Positions 42,535-50,893 of a DNA stretch of 64,000 nt are shown here, in pieces (position 1 is the stretch's first letter; each line of letters opens with the position of its first letter). This DNA comes from Flavobacterium sp. SLB02 (lineage in GTDB: Bacteria; Bacteroidota; Bacteroidia; Flavobacteriales; Flavobacteriaceae). The stretch spans positions 1,006,695-1,070,694 of the forward strand of contig NZ_CP045928.1 in NCBI RefSeq assembly GCF_009664855.1. The letters run 5' to 3'. The translations under genes were made by a program, and so were the position numbers. The notes under the pieces were generated by a model that worked only from the letters and a program-made list of their open reading frames with translations, searched no databases and was not told where the DNA came from.

Positions 42535-44892
42535 TTATGAATTGATGGCAATTCCGGTTTTAGCTTTCATGAGCGGAATCACTTTTATTTCTGCTATCTT
42601 AAGGTTCTCCATTAATAATCGGGCAGTTAAAAAGCATACCGTAGATTCGGCTCCCTGATTGAGGTTGACATTTTCTTTTTCAAGTCCGTCATAACCACCG
42701 CCACTTATTGGATTGTACATGATTTGACCAAGATGATTTTTGCCTAAAAACCAATTAAAGGCCATTTTCATTTTTTGCTTGTATTCAGGAGTACCAAAAG
42801 CGCTATAAAATGAATTTAAGGTATGAATAGTATAGGCAACATCTATAGGCTGTTCTCCGTATTCGTGCACTTGCTCTTGCGAATCTCTGTGCAGCCATCC
42901 GTTATTGGAAATTACCTTGAAGTTTTTATCCTTAAACATTTTCGACATCAAAAAGTCAAGAGAGTCTAAAGCTACTTTTTTGTAAATAGGTTTATTGGTA
43001 GTTAAAAAGGCGAAAAGCATAGATTCAGGTAAAATTCCGTTTCCGTAGGTCATGTAATTTTCAAACCATTTCCAATCGTGCGAAGCGTGAATTTCATAAT
43101 TAGAAAGCAATTTAGCATTCAGTTTATTGATAATTGCCGCTACATACAAGTTAGGAACAGCAGTATGGTATAAGTACAAGCCTTTTGTTGCAAAACCAAT
43201 AGAACGTGGCGATTGAATACCCTCGGCCCATTTTAATGAGTTTAGTAAACATTGAGAAGCTTTTTTGACAATCGCTTCAGGTAAAATTTCTTTATTGGCC
43301 ACTACAGTTCCTAAAGCCCAGATCGCTCTTGCATTAGAATCTTCCAGGTTTACTTCGGCATTTTGCTCGATATGTTCGCGATTTTCCTGATCCACATAAT
43401 TGATAAAGTTTCCTTTTGGCTGTTGGCAGCGAATAATAAAGTCTAAGTATATTAAAATATAGGCTAAATCTTCTTTGTCCTGAGTAAGTTTATAGTGCAT
43501 GCAAATCGCAATTAAAGCGCGTGCATTATCATCGAGTGTATATCCTGATTCTAAATCCGGAATCGAAATTTTGCTAAACTGAATAATACCCAAATCAGTA
43601 GTCATTCTTTTGATGTGCCCTAACTGAATCGATGGATAATTGTATTTTATTTCTGCCGGATTATCAATCAATTGTTTGTAAGTGTCCATATGAGTAATGG
43701 CTACATTTTCCCAAGATGAAGCTCTGGTTTTTCTAAAGGCATTAATTCCCATTTCTTCTCTTAATTCATCATTTGAAAGTAATTTAATGGCTGCGTCAGC
43801 AAACTGATCTACTTCTCCGATGTCAACTAATATTCCAGAATCAGGAGTTAAAACCTCTAAAGTATGAGGGATTTTTGAAGCTACAATAGGGCAAGCACAA
43901 CTCATCGCATAGGCAAAAGTTCCGCTCACTGCCTGATTAGGATCTTTTGATGTAAACAAATAAATATCTGCCGCTTTTAGGTAATCCAAAAGTTCATTAG
44001 TATCTAAATATTCATTGATAAAACGAACGTGATCCTGTAAATTTAAATCGGCAACAATACCTTCAAGTTTATCACGATACGCATCAACGCCGTCAATAAT
44101 TAAATTAGGGTGTGTTTTGCCAATAATTAAATACAGTGCATTGGGTGTATTTTCGATAATTTTAGGAAGGGCTTTTAAACCTGTTTCGATATTTTTACCT
44201 TCTCCTAAAAGACCAAACGTAGCTAGTACTTTACGATCCTGAATATTGAATTTTTCTTTGGCTTGTTGTGGAGCTTCGTAAATTACAATATGGGTTCCAT
44301 GTGGTACACAAGTGATTATATCTTCATCGATGTCATAATCTCTCATCAAAATTTCTTTTGACTTATTGGTCATAACAAAAACTGAATTACTATAAGAAAG
44401 CAAGAGTTTTACAAATGTTTTTAATTCCTTATTTGGATTTTGAATCACACTATGAAACGTATAGGTTAAAGGTTTTTTAACCTCATTCAAAAAATCTAAT
44501 AAATAGTCTCCGTAATTTCCATCAAACAAACCAAATTCATGTTGAATATGAACCAACTTTACCGCCTTATCTTTATTAATCTCAAGAGCGACTTTGGTAT
44601 ATTCCTCTTTGTTTTTTGTGTTTAATGTATAAGCCTGGGTTGGTGTTTCTTTTGGTTCTTTTACTAATTCGCAAATTTCGCATGTAATTGATTTACCAAA
44701 AACATCCGTAATTCCTTTAATGGTATCTTGTGTATAAGTCGCGATTCCGCATTGTGTTGGTGGAAATGTAGATAGAAAAACTATTTTTGATTTATTTGAT
44801 ATCGTTTTCATTGGGATTCTTTTTAGTTCAGTTAATAAGTCATTTTGGTACATATAAGAATATGAATTTGGCCGTTTCTGAGCTACTTTCAT
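42535..44892 (-). CDS. GT4 glycosyltransferase fused to an (alpha/alpha) barrel-like domain
   Basis: A 785-residue cytoplasmic two-domain protein. Residues 35-400 are a GT-B glycosyltransferase of family GT4. FLSTFPPTQCGIATYTQDTI forms the N-terminal donor/acceptor loop, VPHGTH lies at the domain hinge, and KAADIYLFTS, VSGTFAYAMSCACPIVASKI and EVLTPDSG correspond to the C-terminal nucleotide-sugar site with the EX7E-type glutamates. Residues 430-785 are helical with toroid-like repeats (LDDNARALIAICMH, EDSNARAIWALGTV, WLHRDSQEQVHEYGEQPIDV) resembling (alpha/alpha)6 glycan-processing folds. The product is not known. A shorter start at 44811 is possible. It stands alone and is terminated at 42468-42491. 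Confidence 0.85.
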   Translation of the reverse strand: MKVAQKRPNSYSYMYQNDLLTELKRIPMKTISNKSKIVFLSTFPPTQCGIATYTQDTIKGITDVFGKSITCEICELVKEPKETPTQAYTLNTKNKEEYTKVALEINKDKAVKLVHIQHEFGLFDGNYGDYLLDFLNEVKKPLTYTFHSVIQNPNKELKTFVKLLLSYSNSVFVMTNKSKEILMRDYDIDEDIITCVPHGTHIVIYEAPQQAKEKFNIQDRKVLATFGLLGEGKNIETGLKALPKIIENTPNALYLIIGKTHPNLIIDGVDAYRDKLEGIVADLNLQDHVRFINEYLDTNELLDYLKAADIYLFTSKDPNQAVSGTFAYAMSCACPIVASKIPHTLEVLTPDSGILVDIGEVDQFADAAIKLLSNDELREEMGINAFRKTRASSWENVAITHMDTYKQLIDNPAEIKYNYPSIQLGHIKRMTTDLGIIQFSKISIPDLESGYTLDDNARALIAICMHYKLTQDKEDLAYILIYLDFIIRCQQPKGNFINYVDQENREHIEQNAEVNLEDSNARAIWALGTVVANKEILPEAIVKKASQCLLNSLKWAEGIQSPRSIGFATKGLYLYHTAVPNLYVAAIINKLNAKLLSNYEIHASHDWKWFENYMTYGNGILPESMLFAFLTTNKPIYKKVALDSLDFLMSKMFKDKNFKVISNNGWLHRDSQEQVHEYGEQPIDVAYTIHTLNSFYSAFGTPEYKQKMKMAFNWFLGKNHLGQIMYNPISGGGYDGLEKENVNLNQGAESTVCFLTARLLMENLKIAEIKVIPLMKAKTGIAINS

Positions 44893-45171
44893 ATCTTTTA
44901 AAATATTTATTTAAAATTACCTTAAGCCCAAAGGCTCTATTAATCCAATCAATCAAAAAATTAACTCAAAAGCGTTTATGTGGGAATTTTGTAACGAAAA
45001 TGGGGAATTATAAAAGTAAGTCAAAATTCTGATTAATAGCGGATTGCGATCGGAAAATTGCATTTAGAGATAGCGAATTTTGTACGAATTATGGAACTTT
45101 TAAAAAACAAACAAATCAGATCATAAAATGTCAAATTATTAACTAAAAAATGAGATTATCTTAGTGAGTGA

Positions 45172-45296
45172 GTTTACAGTATCGGTTTTCAGTTTACAGT
45201 TTTACTGCAACTGAAAATCGAAACTTTTTTTATTGAGACTATAACTGCGACTAAAAACTGAGACTGCGACTGAATAGTGAGACTGAACACTGCGAA
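45172..45296. repeat. ACTG/GACTG-rich repeat tract with hairpin
   Basis: A hairpin pairs CGGTTTTCAGTT (45183-45194) with AACTGAAAATCG (45209-45220, one mismatch). The following 60 bases are built from words such as GAGACTG, GCGACTG and AACTG in degenerate tandem. It ends one base before the stop of the membrane protein gene. The remaining 44893-45171 shows nothing coding. Confidence 0.5.
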
Positions 45297-45755
45297 TTAA
45301 CGATAAAATTTTCGGGTAATAGATGCAATAGGAAGCCCTATACAAAAGATCAGAATTAACATAGACAATATCAAAGGGAAATCCAAGTGTTTTTCAGGCA
45401 GCAGAGGAAATGCAATTGGAAGAACAATGAGATTCATTATTATCCAGACAAAAATACCGTATAAAACTCCTGAAAGGATAAGATTCTTTTTAAGAAACTG
45501 AAAGTAAGGATAGATTATAAAATAAAACCAGGCAAAAATAAAGGCAATCAGATAGTGAAGTCCAAGTCCGTACCACGCCATTTGTGGCCCTGCGGTATAA
45601 GCTTCTTTTTTAAAAATGCCACTTGCAATAGATTGAAGGATTTTTACGGCGGTTGTTTTTTCAAGTATAATAGCATAGATAATAACTGCAGCCAGAATAT
45701 CAAGTGTTCCGGCGATTAATCCTGATAAAAAAATAGTTCCTGATTTTGATTTCAT
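45297..45755 (-). CDS. Four-helix membrane protein (DUF1440-like)
   Basis: A 152-residue inner-membrane protein with four hydrophobic helices: SGTIFLSGLIAGTLDILAAVIIY, AWYGLGLHYLIAFIFAWFYF, LILSGVLYGIFVWIIMNLIVLP and FPLILSMLILIFCIGLPIAS. A conserved-looking GLHY and FVWIIMN resemble the DUF1440/YagU group, but I am not certain. It is the last gene of a five-gene cluster. Its ATG follows the DinB stop by 23 bases. The function is unknown. Confidence 0.7.
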   Translation of the reverse strand: MKSKSGTIFLSGLIAGTLDILAAVIIYAIILEKTTAVKILQSIASGIFKKEAYTAGPQMAWYGLGLHYLIAFIFAWFYFIIYPYFQFLKKNLILSGVLYGIFVWIIMNLIVLPIAFPLLPEKHLDFPLILSMLILIFCIGLPIASITRKFYR

Positions 45756-45778
45756 GTAGATAAAGATTGTGTTATATA

Positions 45779-46288
45779 TTATAGCGTTGTTATATAATGT
45801 GAAATTTTCTGAAGTTGATGAGTATGTCTCTCAGAGTGAACCAGAGCAAAATTAATCCATTCATAGATCGTAAAATTTTCGAAACCTGGAATCTGAAAAT
45901 CCAGACAGGTGAGTGTTAGATCATAATTTTCCGATGCGTTTAATAAATCAGATTCTATTTTAAGCAAAGCTAAAGTAAGCGAATTTTTATTGTAGTTTTT
46001 CATTTCGGGTTTTAGGAAATCCGGCGCATCCATTTTGGTATTGAAATTCAAAAATATGGATTCGAGTTCTTTTACATGCTCATCGTATTTTCGAATAGTA
46101 GCTTTGGTTTTTCCTTGAAATAATTCAGGATAACCAGAATTGCCCAAAATGATATGTTGCGCGACCTGTCCTGGTGTCCAGCTTCCTTTAAACGGCACAG
46201 TATTGATTTCTTCTTCAGAAAATGATGAAAGGGTTTCGTTTAATTTTCTAAAGGTTTCAACAATGTTTTTTTGAAGTTCTGTTTTCAT
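45779..46288 (-). CDS. DinB-family putative metal-dependent protein
   Basis: A 169-residue four-helix-bundle protein of the DinB/YfiT type. Candidate metal-ligand histidines are His45 (GQVAQHIILGNSGY), and His151/His155 in ALVHSERHTHQL, the usual three-His site. The NEEL-like N-terminal SFSEEEINTVPFKGSWTPGQ is also characteristic. Such proteins are thiol-dependent transferases or hydrolases in Bacillus; the flavobacterial ones are uncharacterised. It lies between VOC and membrane protein genes, each 23 bases away, so the three are cotranscribed. Confidence 0.85.
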   Translation of the reverse strand: MKTELQKNIVETFRKLNETLSSFSEEEINTVPFKGSWTPGQVAQHIILGNSGYPELFQGKTKATIRKYDEHVKELESIFLNFNTKMDAPDFLKPEMKNYNKNSLTLALLKIESDLLNASENYDLTLTCLDFQIPGFENFTIYEWINFALVHSERHTHQLQKISHYITTL

Positions 46289-46311
46289 TTTGTTGCTATT
46301 TGAAATTTAAC

Positions 46312-46689
46312 TTACTGCCTAATAGAGGTAATCCACCAGATATTTCCAAAAGGATCCCTGACGCCACAAGTTCTGCCATAATCCTGATCACTTAATCCCA
46401 TTAAACTTGTTGCGCCATTCTCCAGTGCTTTTTTATATGTTTTGTCAGCATCAGGAACATAAACAAATAAGTTGGCGTTTTGTTCAGGCCAGTCTTTAAT
46501 TTCATCGGTAACCATAATGGTGCTGTCGTTTAGAATAATTTCAGCATGCTTTACAGTTCCGTCATCGCGTAAAACCTTCTCATTAGCATCTTTTGCATCA
46601 AAAACTTTTTTTGTGAAGTCAATAAACTGAGAAGCGCCTTTTAAAATTAAATAAGGCATTATAGTCTGATGTCCTGAGGGTAAATTCAT
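46312..46689 (-). CDS. VOC-family (glyoxalase/bleomycin-resistance fold) protein
   Basis: A 125-residue protein of the vicinal oxygen chelate superfamily, PhnB/YdfG-like subgroup. It starts MNLPSGHQTIMPYLILKGAS, continues with KHAEIILNDSTIMVTDE and ends YGRTCGVRDPFGNIWWITSI, the hallmark of this subgroup. The metal ligands are incomplete compared with true glyoxalase I, so catalysis is uncertain. Homologues often occur near DoxX and DinB genes, as here. It is in the middle of the five-gene cluster. Confidence 0.88.
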   Translation of the reverse strand: MNLPSGHQTIMPYLILKGASQFIDFTKKVFDAKDANEKVLRDDGTVKHAEIILNDSTIMVTDEIKDWPEQNANLFVYVPDADKTYKKALENGATSLMGLSDQDYGRTCGVRDPFGNIWWITSIRQ

Positions 46690-46772
46690 GTTTGTCGGTT
46701 TTATAATTAGTACGATAAATTTACAATTTTAAATTTAATAATTTAAAAATCAGGACATTATGATTGTTTCTT

Positions 46773-46982
46773 TTAGGCAAGAACCTCACAATAGAAACCG
46801 TTCGCTTTAAGAATTGCAATAATTTTTCTACTTGAAATCGATAAACTGTGAATCCGTAAAATTTTATCACAATCTTCCAAATCAAAATTAATGGCGCTGT
46901 TTGGAAAATGTTCCAAAAGTTTCTCGACAATCATTTGAGATTGTTCCACTTGCTGAACATTTGTTTTAAAAACCTCGATCAT
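46773..46982 (-). CDS. Conserved small protein (69 aa), ferredoxin-fold-like
   Basis: A 69-residue cytoplasmic protein starting MIEVFKTNVQQVEQSQMIVE and ending KIIAILKANGFYCEVLA. The pattern beta-alpha-beta-beta-alpha-beta with NFDLEDCDKILRIHS in the middle resembles a heavy-metal-associated (HMA) fold that lacks the CXXC. I believe this is a widespread flavobacterial small family without a known role. Its ATG lies 9 bases after the DoxX stop. A frame on the same strand in another register (46721-46930) is a shadow. Confidence 0.7.
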   Translation of the reverse strand: MIEVFKTNVQQVEQSQMIVEKLLEHFPNSAINFDLEDCDKILRIHSLSISSRKIIAILKANGFYCEVLA

Positions 46983-46991
46983 TGTTCCCGA

Positions 46992-47372
46992 TTATAAAGC
47001 GATATTTTTATATCGTTCAATTTTATGGTAATAATGATATGAAATGGCTAGGATTACTAAAAAGATCAAAGGAAAAAAGGATTGAAAACCAACCCCGTCA
47101 ACCGCAAAATGACTGATAGAGGCAAATATAAAATCGAAACCAAATCCGGCATATGCCCATTCTTTTACATTTTTAGGAACTTGTGGAATCACCAATGCTA
47201 AAACCCCTAGGATTTTAAAAACAACTAATGCATTGCCGAAATATTCAGGATAGCCTAAATGTTTGATTCCTTCCTTTGCAAGTTCAGTTTGTGAAGTTAG
47301 TGCCGGCATAACTCCTTCAAATAAGAAAATAATAATTGTAGCAATCCAAAAAATAATTTTTGCTTTTTTCAT
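46992..47372 (-). CDS. DoxX-family membrane protein
   Basis: A 126-residue inner-membrane protein with four helices. The stretch EGIKHLGYPEYFGNALVVFKILGVLALVIP is cut short here as KHLGYPEYFGNALVVFKI, followed by EWAYAGFGFDFIFASISHFAVDG. Both are typical of the DoxX/DoxD-like group often named 'DoxX family' in flavobacteria. The role is unclear; related proteins are linked to thiol oxidation and redox balance. It is the first gene of the five-gene cluster. TAAGTTTG at 47410-47417 (minus strand) could be its -7. Confidence 0.85.
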   Translation of the reverse strand: MKKAKIIFWIATIIIFLFEGVMPALTSQTELAKEGIKHLGYPEYFGNALVVFKILGVLALVIPQVPKNVKEWAYAGFGFDFIFASISHFAVDGVGFQSFFPLIFLVILAISYHYYHKIERYKNIAL

Positions 47373-47409
47373 AGGTTTGTTTTTTAAATGGTTATTAGTT
47401 AATGTATTA

Positions 47410-47417
47410 CAAACTTA
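47410..47417 (-). promoter_or_regulatory. -7 promoter element of the DoxX cluster
   Basis: Minus-strand TAAGTTTG matches TAnnTTTG, 37 bases upstream of the DoxX ATG. There is no clear -33. The remaining 250 bases to 47670 hold no convincing gene. Confidence 0.45.
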
Positions 47418-47670
47418 CAAATGTTATTTTTTTATCGAATAGTTATTTGCGACTATTTTAAGGTCATTTAGGACAAAATAGGGATGTTTGGTTTTGTAAG
47501 AGATGTCTTAGATTTTTTTTACAATGGAGTAATGAGAATAGAATATAGATTTTTAGACCAGATTTGTCATACAGTGTATCATCCCTTGTTGGGAAAGAGA
47601 GGATTGTCAATAAAAAAATCTGATTTGATCTGCTTTTTCAAAAAGCGAATCCGTGTTATCGGTACCTTGT

Positions 47671-48408
47671 TTACTCTGCTTTCAAAATATAATTTTTAAT
47701 GACAAATAAATCCTGAAAACCTAATCTGGTATAAATGTCTTTTCCCATTGCAGAGGCTTGCAATAAAGCATAATCAGCTTTTAAATCTATAGCAAGATTA
47801 AGGGCAAATTTCATGATTTCTTCGGCAAAACCTTTTCTTCGCATTTCAGGGATTACTCCAACGCCATGAATTCCGATAGTTTTTCCGGTTTGGAAAAGCA
47901 TAAATGTTCCGATAGGTTGATCTTCATTAGAAACCAAATAAAAATGAACATTTGTATAATGCTGAATCAGGATTTCTTTGCTGATTACATAACCAAAAGC
48001 ATTAGGGTATAGCTCTGACCAGATTTTAGCATCTTGTTCATTGTCGATTTTCTTAAAGCTAAGCTGATGTTCTAATTTGAATTTTTCGTTTAGTTGTAAT
48101 GCCATTGCGATTTGCTCGGTTTTTAATGAAAAACCATAAGCTTCAAGTATTTCATAAGACTTTGTTCCGAAGATATCCCAATGGGGCAAAACCAAACCTG
48201 AATTGGATTGCATGGTTTTGATAATATCCGGTAAGTCTTTTTTAGTAATATCTTTGCGCAACCACAATTTATTGGGCCAACCCGAATTTTCGATTTTGCA
48301 GTATTCGAAAGTATCGTTTTTATGATAGGAGAGGAAAGGGGTTCCAACAGTTTTCCAGAAATCGGTAAGGTTATTAATATTGTCTTGGATGAGGTTTGTA
48401 TTTTTCAT
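47671..48408 (-). CDS. GNAT-family N-acetyltransferase
   Basis: A 245-residue cytoplasmic acetyltransferase. The GNAT core is in the C-terminal half, with acetyl-CoA loop VGVIPEMRRKGFAEEIMKFA (motif Q/R-x-x-G-x-A) and the closing ASAMGKDIYTRLGFQDL. The N-terminal 110 residues may be a degenerate first GNAT-like domain. The substrate is unknown. ATG 48408 (MKNTNLIQDN) was chosen over an in-frame TTG/ATG 21 bases upstream, because a TATCTTTG element lies at 48427-48434. It follows the Crp/Fnr gene by 63 bases. Confidence 0.85.
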   Translation of the reverse strand: MKNTNLIQDNINNLTDFWKTVGTPFLSYHKNDTFEYCKIENSGWPNKLWLRKDITKKDLPDIIKTMQSNSGLVLPHWDIFGTKSYEILEAYGFSLKTEQIAMALQLNEKFKLEHQLSFKKIDNEQDAKIWSELYPNAFGYVISKEILIQHYTNVHFYLVSNEDQPIGTFMLFQTGKTIGIHGVGVIPEMRRKGFAEEIMKFALNLAIDLKADYALLQASAMGKDIYTRLGFQDLFVIKNYILKAE

Positions 48409-48426
48409 TTTGATGCAATTGAGAAA

Positions 48427-48453
48427 CAAAGATAACTTTAGGCTTTATCACAA
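48427..48453 (-). promoter_or_regulatory. Promoter of the GNAT gene
   Basis: Minus-strand TTTG (TTG at 48451-48453), a 16-base spacer and TATCTTTG (48427-48434) precede the ATG at 48408 by 18 bases. The spacer is slightly short. Confidence 0.45.
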
Positions 48454-48471
48454 ACCTTTACATATGTTGAT

Positions 48472-49077
48472 TTACAAATCTTTTTCGAGCGTTTTTCTAA
48501 TGCGGCTTAATTGTGTTGGAGTAATTCCTAAATGCGATGCAATATGAAGCAATGCGATTCGCTCTGAAATATCAGGATGTTTGGCTAAGAGATCCAAATA
48601 TCGTTCGGTTGCATTTTCCATAACTATTGAGATTTCTCTTTGTTCTTTTTCTATGACCCAATTTTTTTCTAAATACGCGATATAAAAGTTTTTTAAATCA
48701 TCTTTTTGGAAAATCAGTTCTCTATATTTTTTATAATTAATACTCATTATAATAGAATTTTCCAGCGCTTCAATTGCAAAGTACGAAGGATTTTGCTGTA
48801 TCAAAGAAGCGGTTGATCCTGCGAGATCTCCTTCAAGAAAAATGTTTTTGTTGTAGATATTTCCTTCTGTATCGGTTATAAAAGCGCGTAGAGCCCCTTT
48901 AGCAACAAAGTAAATTTCTTTTGCAATTTGACCGTTTCTTAAAAGTAATTCTGCTTTTTTTATTGATTTTATCTCAATGTTATTTTCGATTAATTGCCAG
49001 GATTCCTCAGAAATAGGAGCATAGCTTTCGAATTTTAGCTTTAAATCGTTGATGTATTTATCGTGATGGAGTGTCAT
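48472..49077 (-). CDS. Crp/Fnr-family cyclic-nucleotide-fold regulator
   Basis: A 201-residue transcription regulator. Residues 20-140 form a cyclic-nucleotide-binding fold (ELLLRNGQIAKEIYFVAKGA, then FLEGDLAGSTASLI). The phosphate-binding RxA motif is absent, so cAMP is probably not the ligand. Residues 145-201 hold a short winged helix ending HIASHLGITPTQLSRIRKTL, the DNA-recognition helix. No Cys cluster for an Fe-S site is seen. It is typical of the many flavobacterial Crp/Fnr paralogues. Target genes are unknown; the GNAT gene 63 bases downstream may be one. Confidence 0.88.
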   Translation of the reverse strand: MTLHHDKYINDLKLKFESYAPISEESWQLIENNIEIKSIKKAELLLRNGQIAKEIYFVAKGALRAFITDTEGNIYNKNIFLEGDLAGSTASLIQQNPSYFAIEALENSIIMSINYKKYRELIFQKDDLKNFYIAYLEKNWVIEKEQREISIVMENATERYLDLLAKHPDISERIALLHIASHLGITPTQLSRIRKTLEKDL

Positions 49078-49273
49078 TTATGTTGAAGGTTTTTCGGCTT
49101 ATCAAAAGTAAAGAAATAAAGTGTAATAAGTGGCTGGCAAATAATAGTACGCTAATTACAGGGATTAGCTTGGCAAAGGCGCAGATTTAACACGGAATTT
49201 TTTATGCACATTTTATGCTCTGATTTTTCTCATCTGCGTGCCATGAGAAAACCATTGGATGACAAAGCATAAA

Positions 49274-49308
49274 AAAACGCCATGAAACTAAAAGTCTCAC
49301 AGCGTTTT
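49274..49308 (-). terminator. Terminator of the RND efflux operon
   Basis: AAAACGC (49274-49280) and GCGTTTT (49302-49308) enclose a second arm TGAAACT/AGTCTCA (one mismatch), so an almost continuous stem. A T-run follows on the minus strand. It lies about 35 bases past the outer-membrane factor stop. Confidence 0.8.
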
Positions 49309-49344
49309 CATCTCAAAAAATAAATAATTAACGGGTAATGGGTA

Positions 49345-50778
49345 TTATCTCCAACCTCCGCCCAATGCGCGATATAACTCGGTGTTGGCAGAAAGCTGCT
49401 GTCTTTTTATGTCAGCTAATTCTAATTCACTTTGTAGTAAATTTGATTGCGCTGAAAGAACCTCTAGATATTCAGCCATACCATTTTTGAATAACAAATT
49501 GGCATTTTTAATGGCTTGTTGTAATGTTTTTACTCTTTCTTTAAGGAAAGATTCTTGCTGTTGCAATTTCTCTACTCTTACCAAAGCATCAGATACTTCG
49601 CTAACGGCTACAAGAACCGATTGTCTAAAGCTTAAAACTGCTTTTTCTCGTTCGGCAACTGCAATATTATATTGAGTTCTTACCTTTTTATTGTTTAGTA
49701 AAGGTTGAGTTAAACCTCCTGCAACGGTTCCGAATAATGAAGCCGGAATGTTGAACCAATTACTGGTTTCAAATGAGTTTACTCCGCCCTGAGCGGTAAT
49801 TTTAAGTGAGGGATACAAGTCGGCTTTTGTGATTCCTACGTTTGCATTGGCAACTTTAAGGGCTAATTCGGCACTTTTTACATCCGGTCTGCGGCTTACT
49901 AATGAAGAGGGAATTCCAATTGCATTATTGTTTTTCACTTCAAGAACACTCAAACGAGTGGTTCTGGTTTTAGAGTTCGGGAATGATCCTGTTAGAACGC
50001 TTAAAGCATTTTCCTGGATGGAAATGTTTTGTTCTAATTGCGGAATCAATTGCGCCGAAACCAATTTCTGTGCTTCTGATTGTTGAATGGCTAATGTAGT
50101 TACTTGCCCGGCATCATATTTTAATTTGATGATATTGGTTGTACTATCATTCAATTTAAAGTTTTGTTTGGCAATTTCTAATTGCGCATCTAACATCAAA
50201 AGATTATAATATCCTTTAGAAACATTGGCTACAATTGTGGTTTGCAATGCTTTTTTAACTTCTTCTGACTGAAGATAACCGGCATAAGCGCCTTTTTTCT
50301 GATTACGGATTTTACCCCAAATATCAGCTTCCCAGGAAAGTGTTGCTCCGGCAGAATAATCATCAATATGATTTTGGCCTAAAGCCTGACCTAAATTCTT
50401 TCCTGTAAAACTATTATCAGAAGGATTGCTTGTGCTTGCACTCACATTTAGATTCACCTGAGGAACATTTCCCCATTTTGACTGCGTGAATCTGTATTGC
50501 GCAATTTCGATATTTTTAGTAGCAATCTGCAGGTCATTGTTTCTGGCTACAGCGCTATCGATGAGCTCAATAATATCTTTTTCTGTAAAGAAATTTTTCC
50601 ACTCCACATCTGCAATACTCGTGGTATCTTTTGAAACCGATGCATTCCTGAAATTTTCAGGAAATGCATCTTTTGGAGTTTCAATATCCTTAGAAACTTT
50701 ACAGGATATTATAGTCGTGATCAAAATGGCGATCATCACGATTTTGGTTATATAATTTTTCATTTTATATGTTGTCAT
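49345..50778 (-). CDS. TolC/OprM-type outer-membrane factor (RND efflux)
   Basis: A 477-residue outer-membrane lipoprotein channel (NodT/OprM type). The signal reads MKNYITKIVMIAILITTIISC, with a lipid-anchor Cys. Two outer-membrane efflux repeats follow, with the long helices QIATKNIEIAQYRFTQSKWG and KSAELALKVANANVGITKAD and the family motif GIPSSLVSRRPDVKSAE. The upstream ATG at 50778 is used because it overlaps the stop of the 37-residue ORF (TAATG), which implies coupling; 50763 is an alternative. It is the last gene of the RND operon and completes the tripartite pump. Confidence 0.92.
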   Translation of the reverse strand: MTTYKMKNYITKIVMIAILITTIISCKVSKDIETPKDAFPENFRNASVSKDTTSIADVEWKNFFTEKDIIELIDSAVARNNDLQIATKNIEIAQYRFTQSKWGNVPQVNLNVSASTSNPSDNSFTGKNLGQALGQNHIDDYSAGATLSWEADIWGKIRNQKKGAYAGYLQSEEVKKALQTTIVANVSKGYYNLLMLDAQLEIAKQNFKLNDSTTNIIKLKYDAGQVTTLAIQQSEAQKLVSAQLIPQLEQNISIQENALSVLTGSFPNSKTRTTRLSVLEVKNNNAIGIPSSLVSRRPDVKSAELALKVANANVGITKADLYPSLKITAQGGVNSFETSNWFNIPASLFGTVAGGLTQPLLNNKKVRTQYNIAVAEREKAVLSFRQSVLVAVSEVSDALVRVEKLQQQESFLKERVKTLQQAIKNANLLFKNGMAEYLEVLSAQSNLLQSELELADIKRQQLSANTELYRALGGGWR

Positions 50779-50891
50779 TAAATTTCTGTACAAGTATCTT
50801 TTCTACTATCAAGATCTCTTGAGATTCTATAGGATATGTATCCAATGCCAATGATGATGGCTACAAGGATTGTCGTTATATAGTTTTCCAT
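50778..50891 (-). CDS. 37-residue single-span membrane protein in the RND operon
   Basis: A small ORF of 37 codons, MENYITTILVAIIIGIGYIS followed by YRISRDLDSRKDTCTEI. It has one hydrophobic helix (about 5-20) and a charged, probably cytoplasmic tail. Its ATG is 2 bases after the pump stop, and its TAA overlaps the ATG of the outer-membrane factor, so it is fully embedded in the operon. In Escherichia coli the small membrane protein AcrZ binds the RND pump AcrB; here position and size suggest a similar partner, without visible sequence similarity. Its first codons resemble the signal peptide of the next gene (ENYIT / KNYIT), so it may have arisen by local duplication. Confidence 0.55.
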   Translation of the reverse strand: MENYITTILVAIIIGIGYISYRISRDLDSRKDTCTEI

Positions 50892-50893
50892 TT

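Noticed and set aside
47484..47699. A 71-codon plus-strand frame upstream of the GNAT stop
   Set aside because: It overlaps the end of the GNAT gene, has no recognisable motif, no promoter and poor codon use. Chance opening in AT-rich DNA is likelier.
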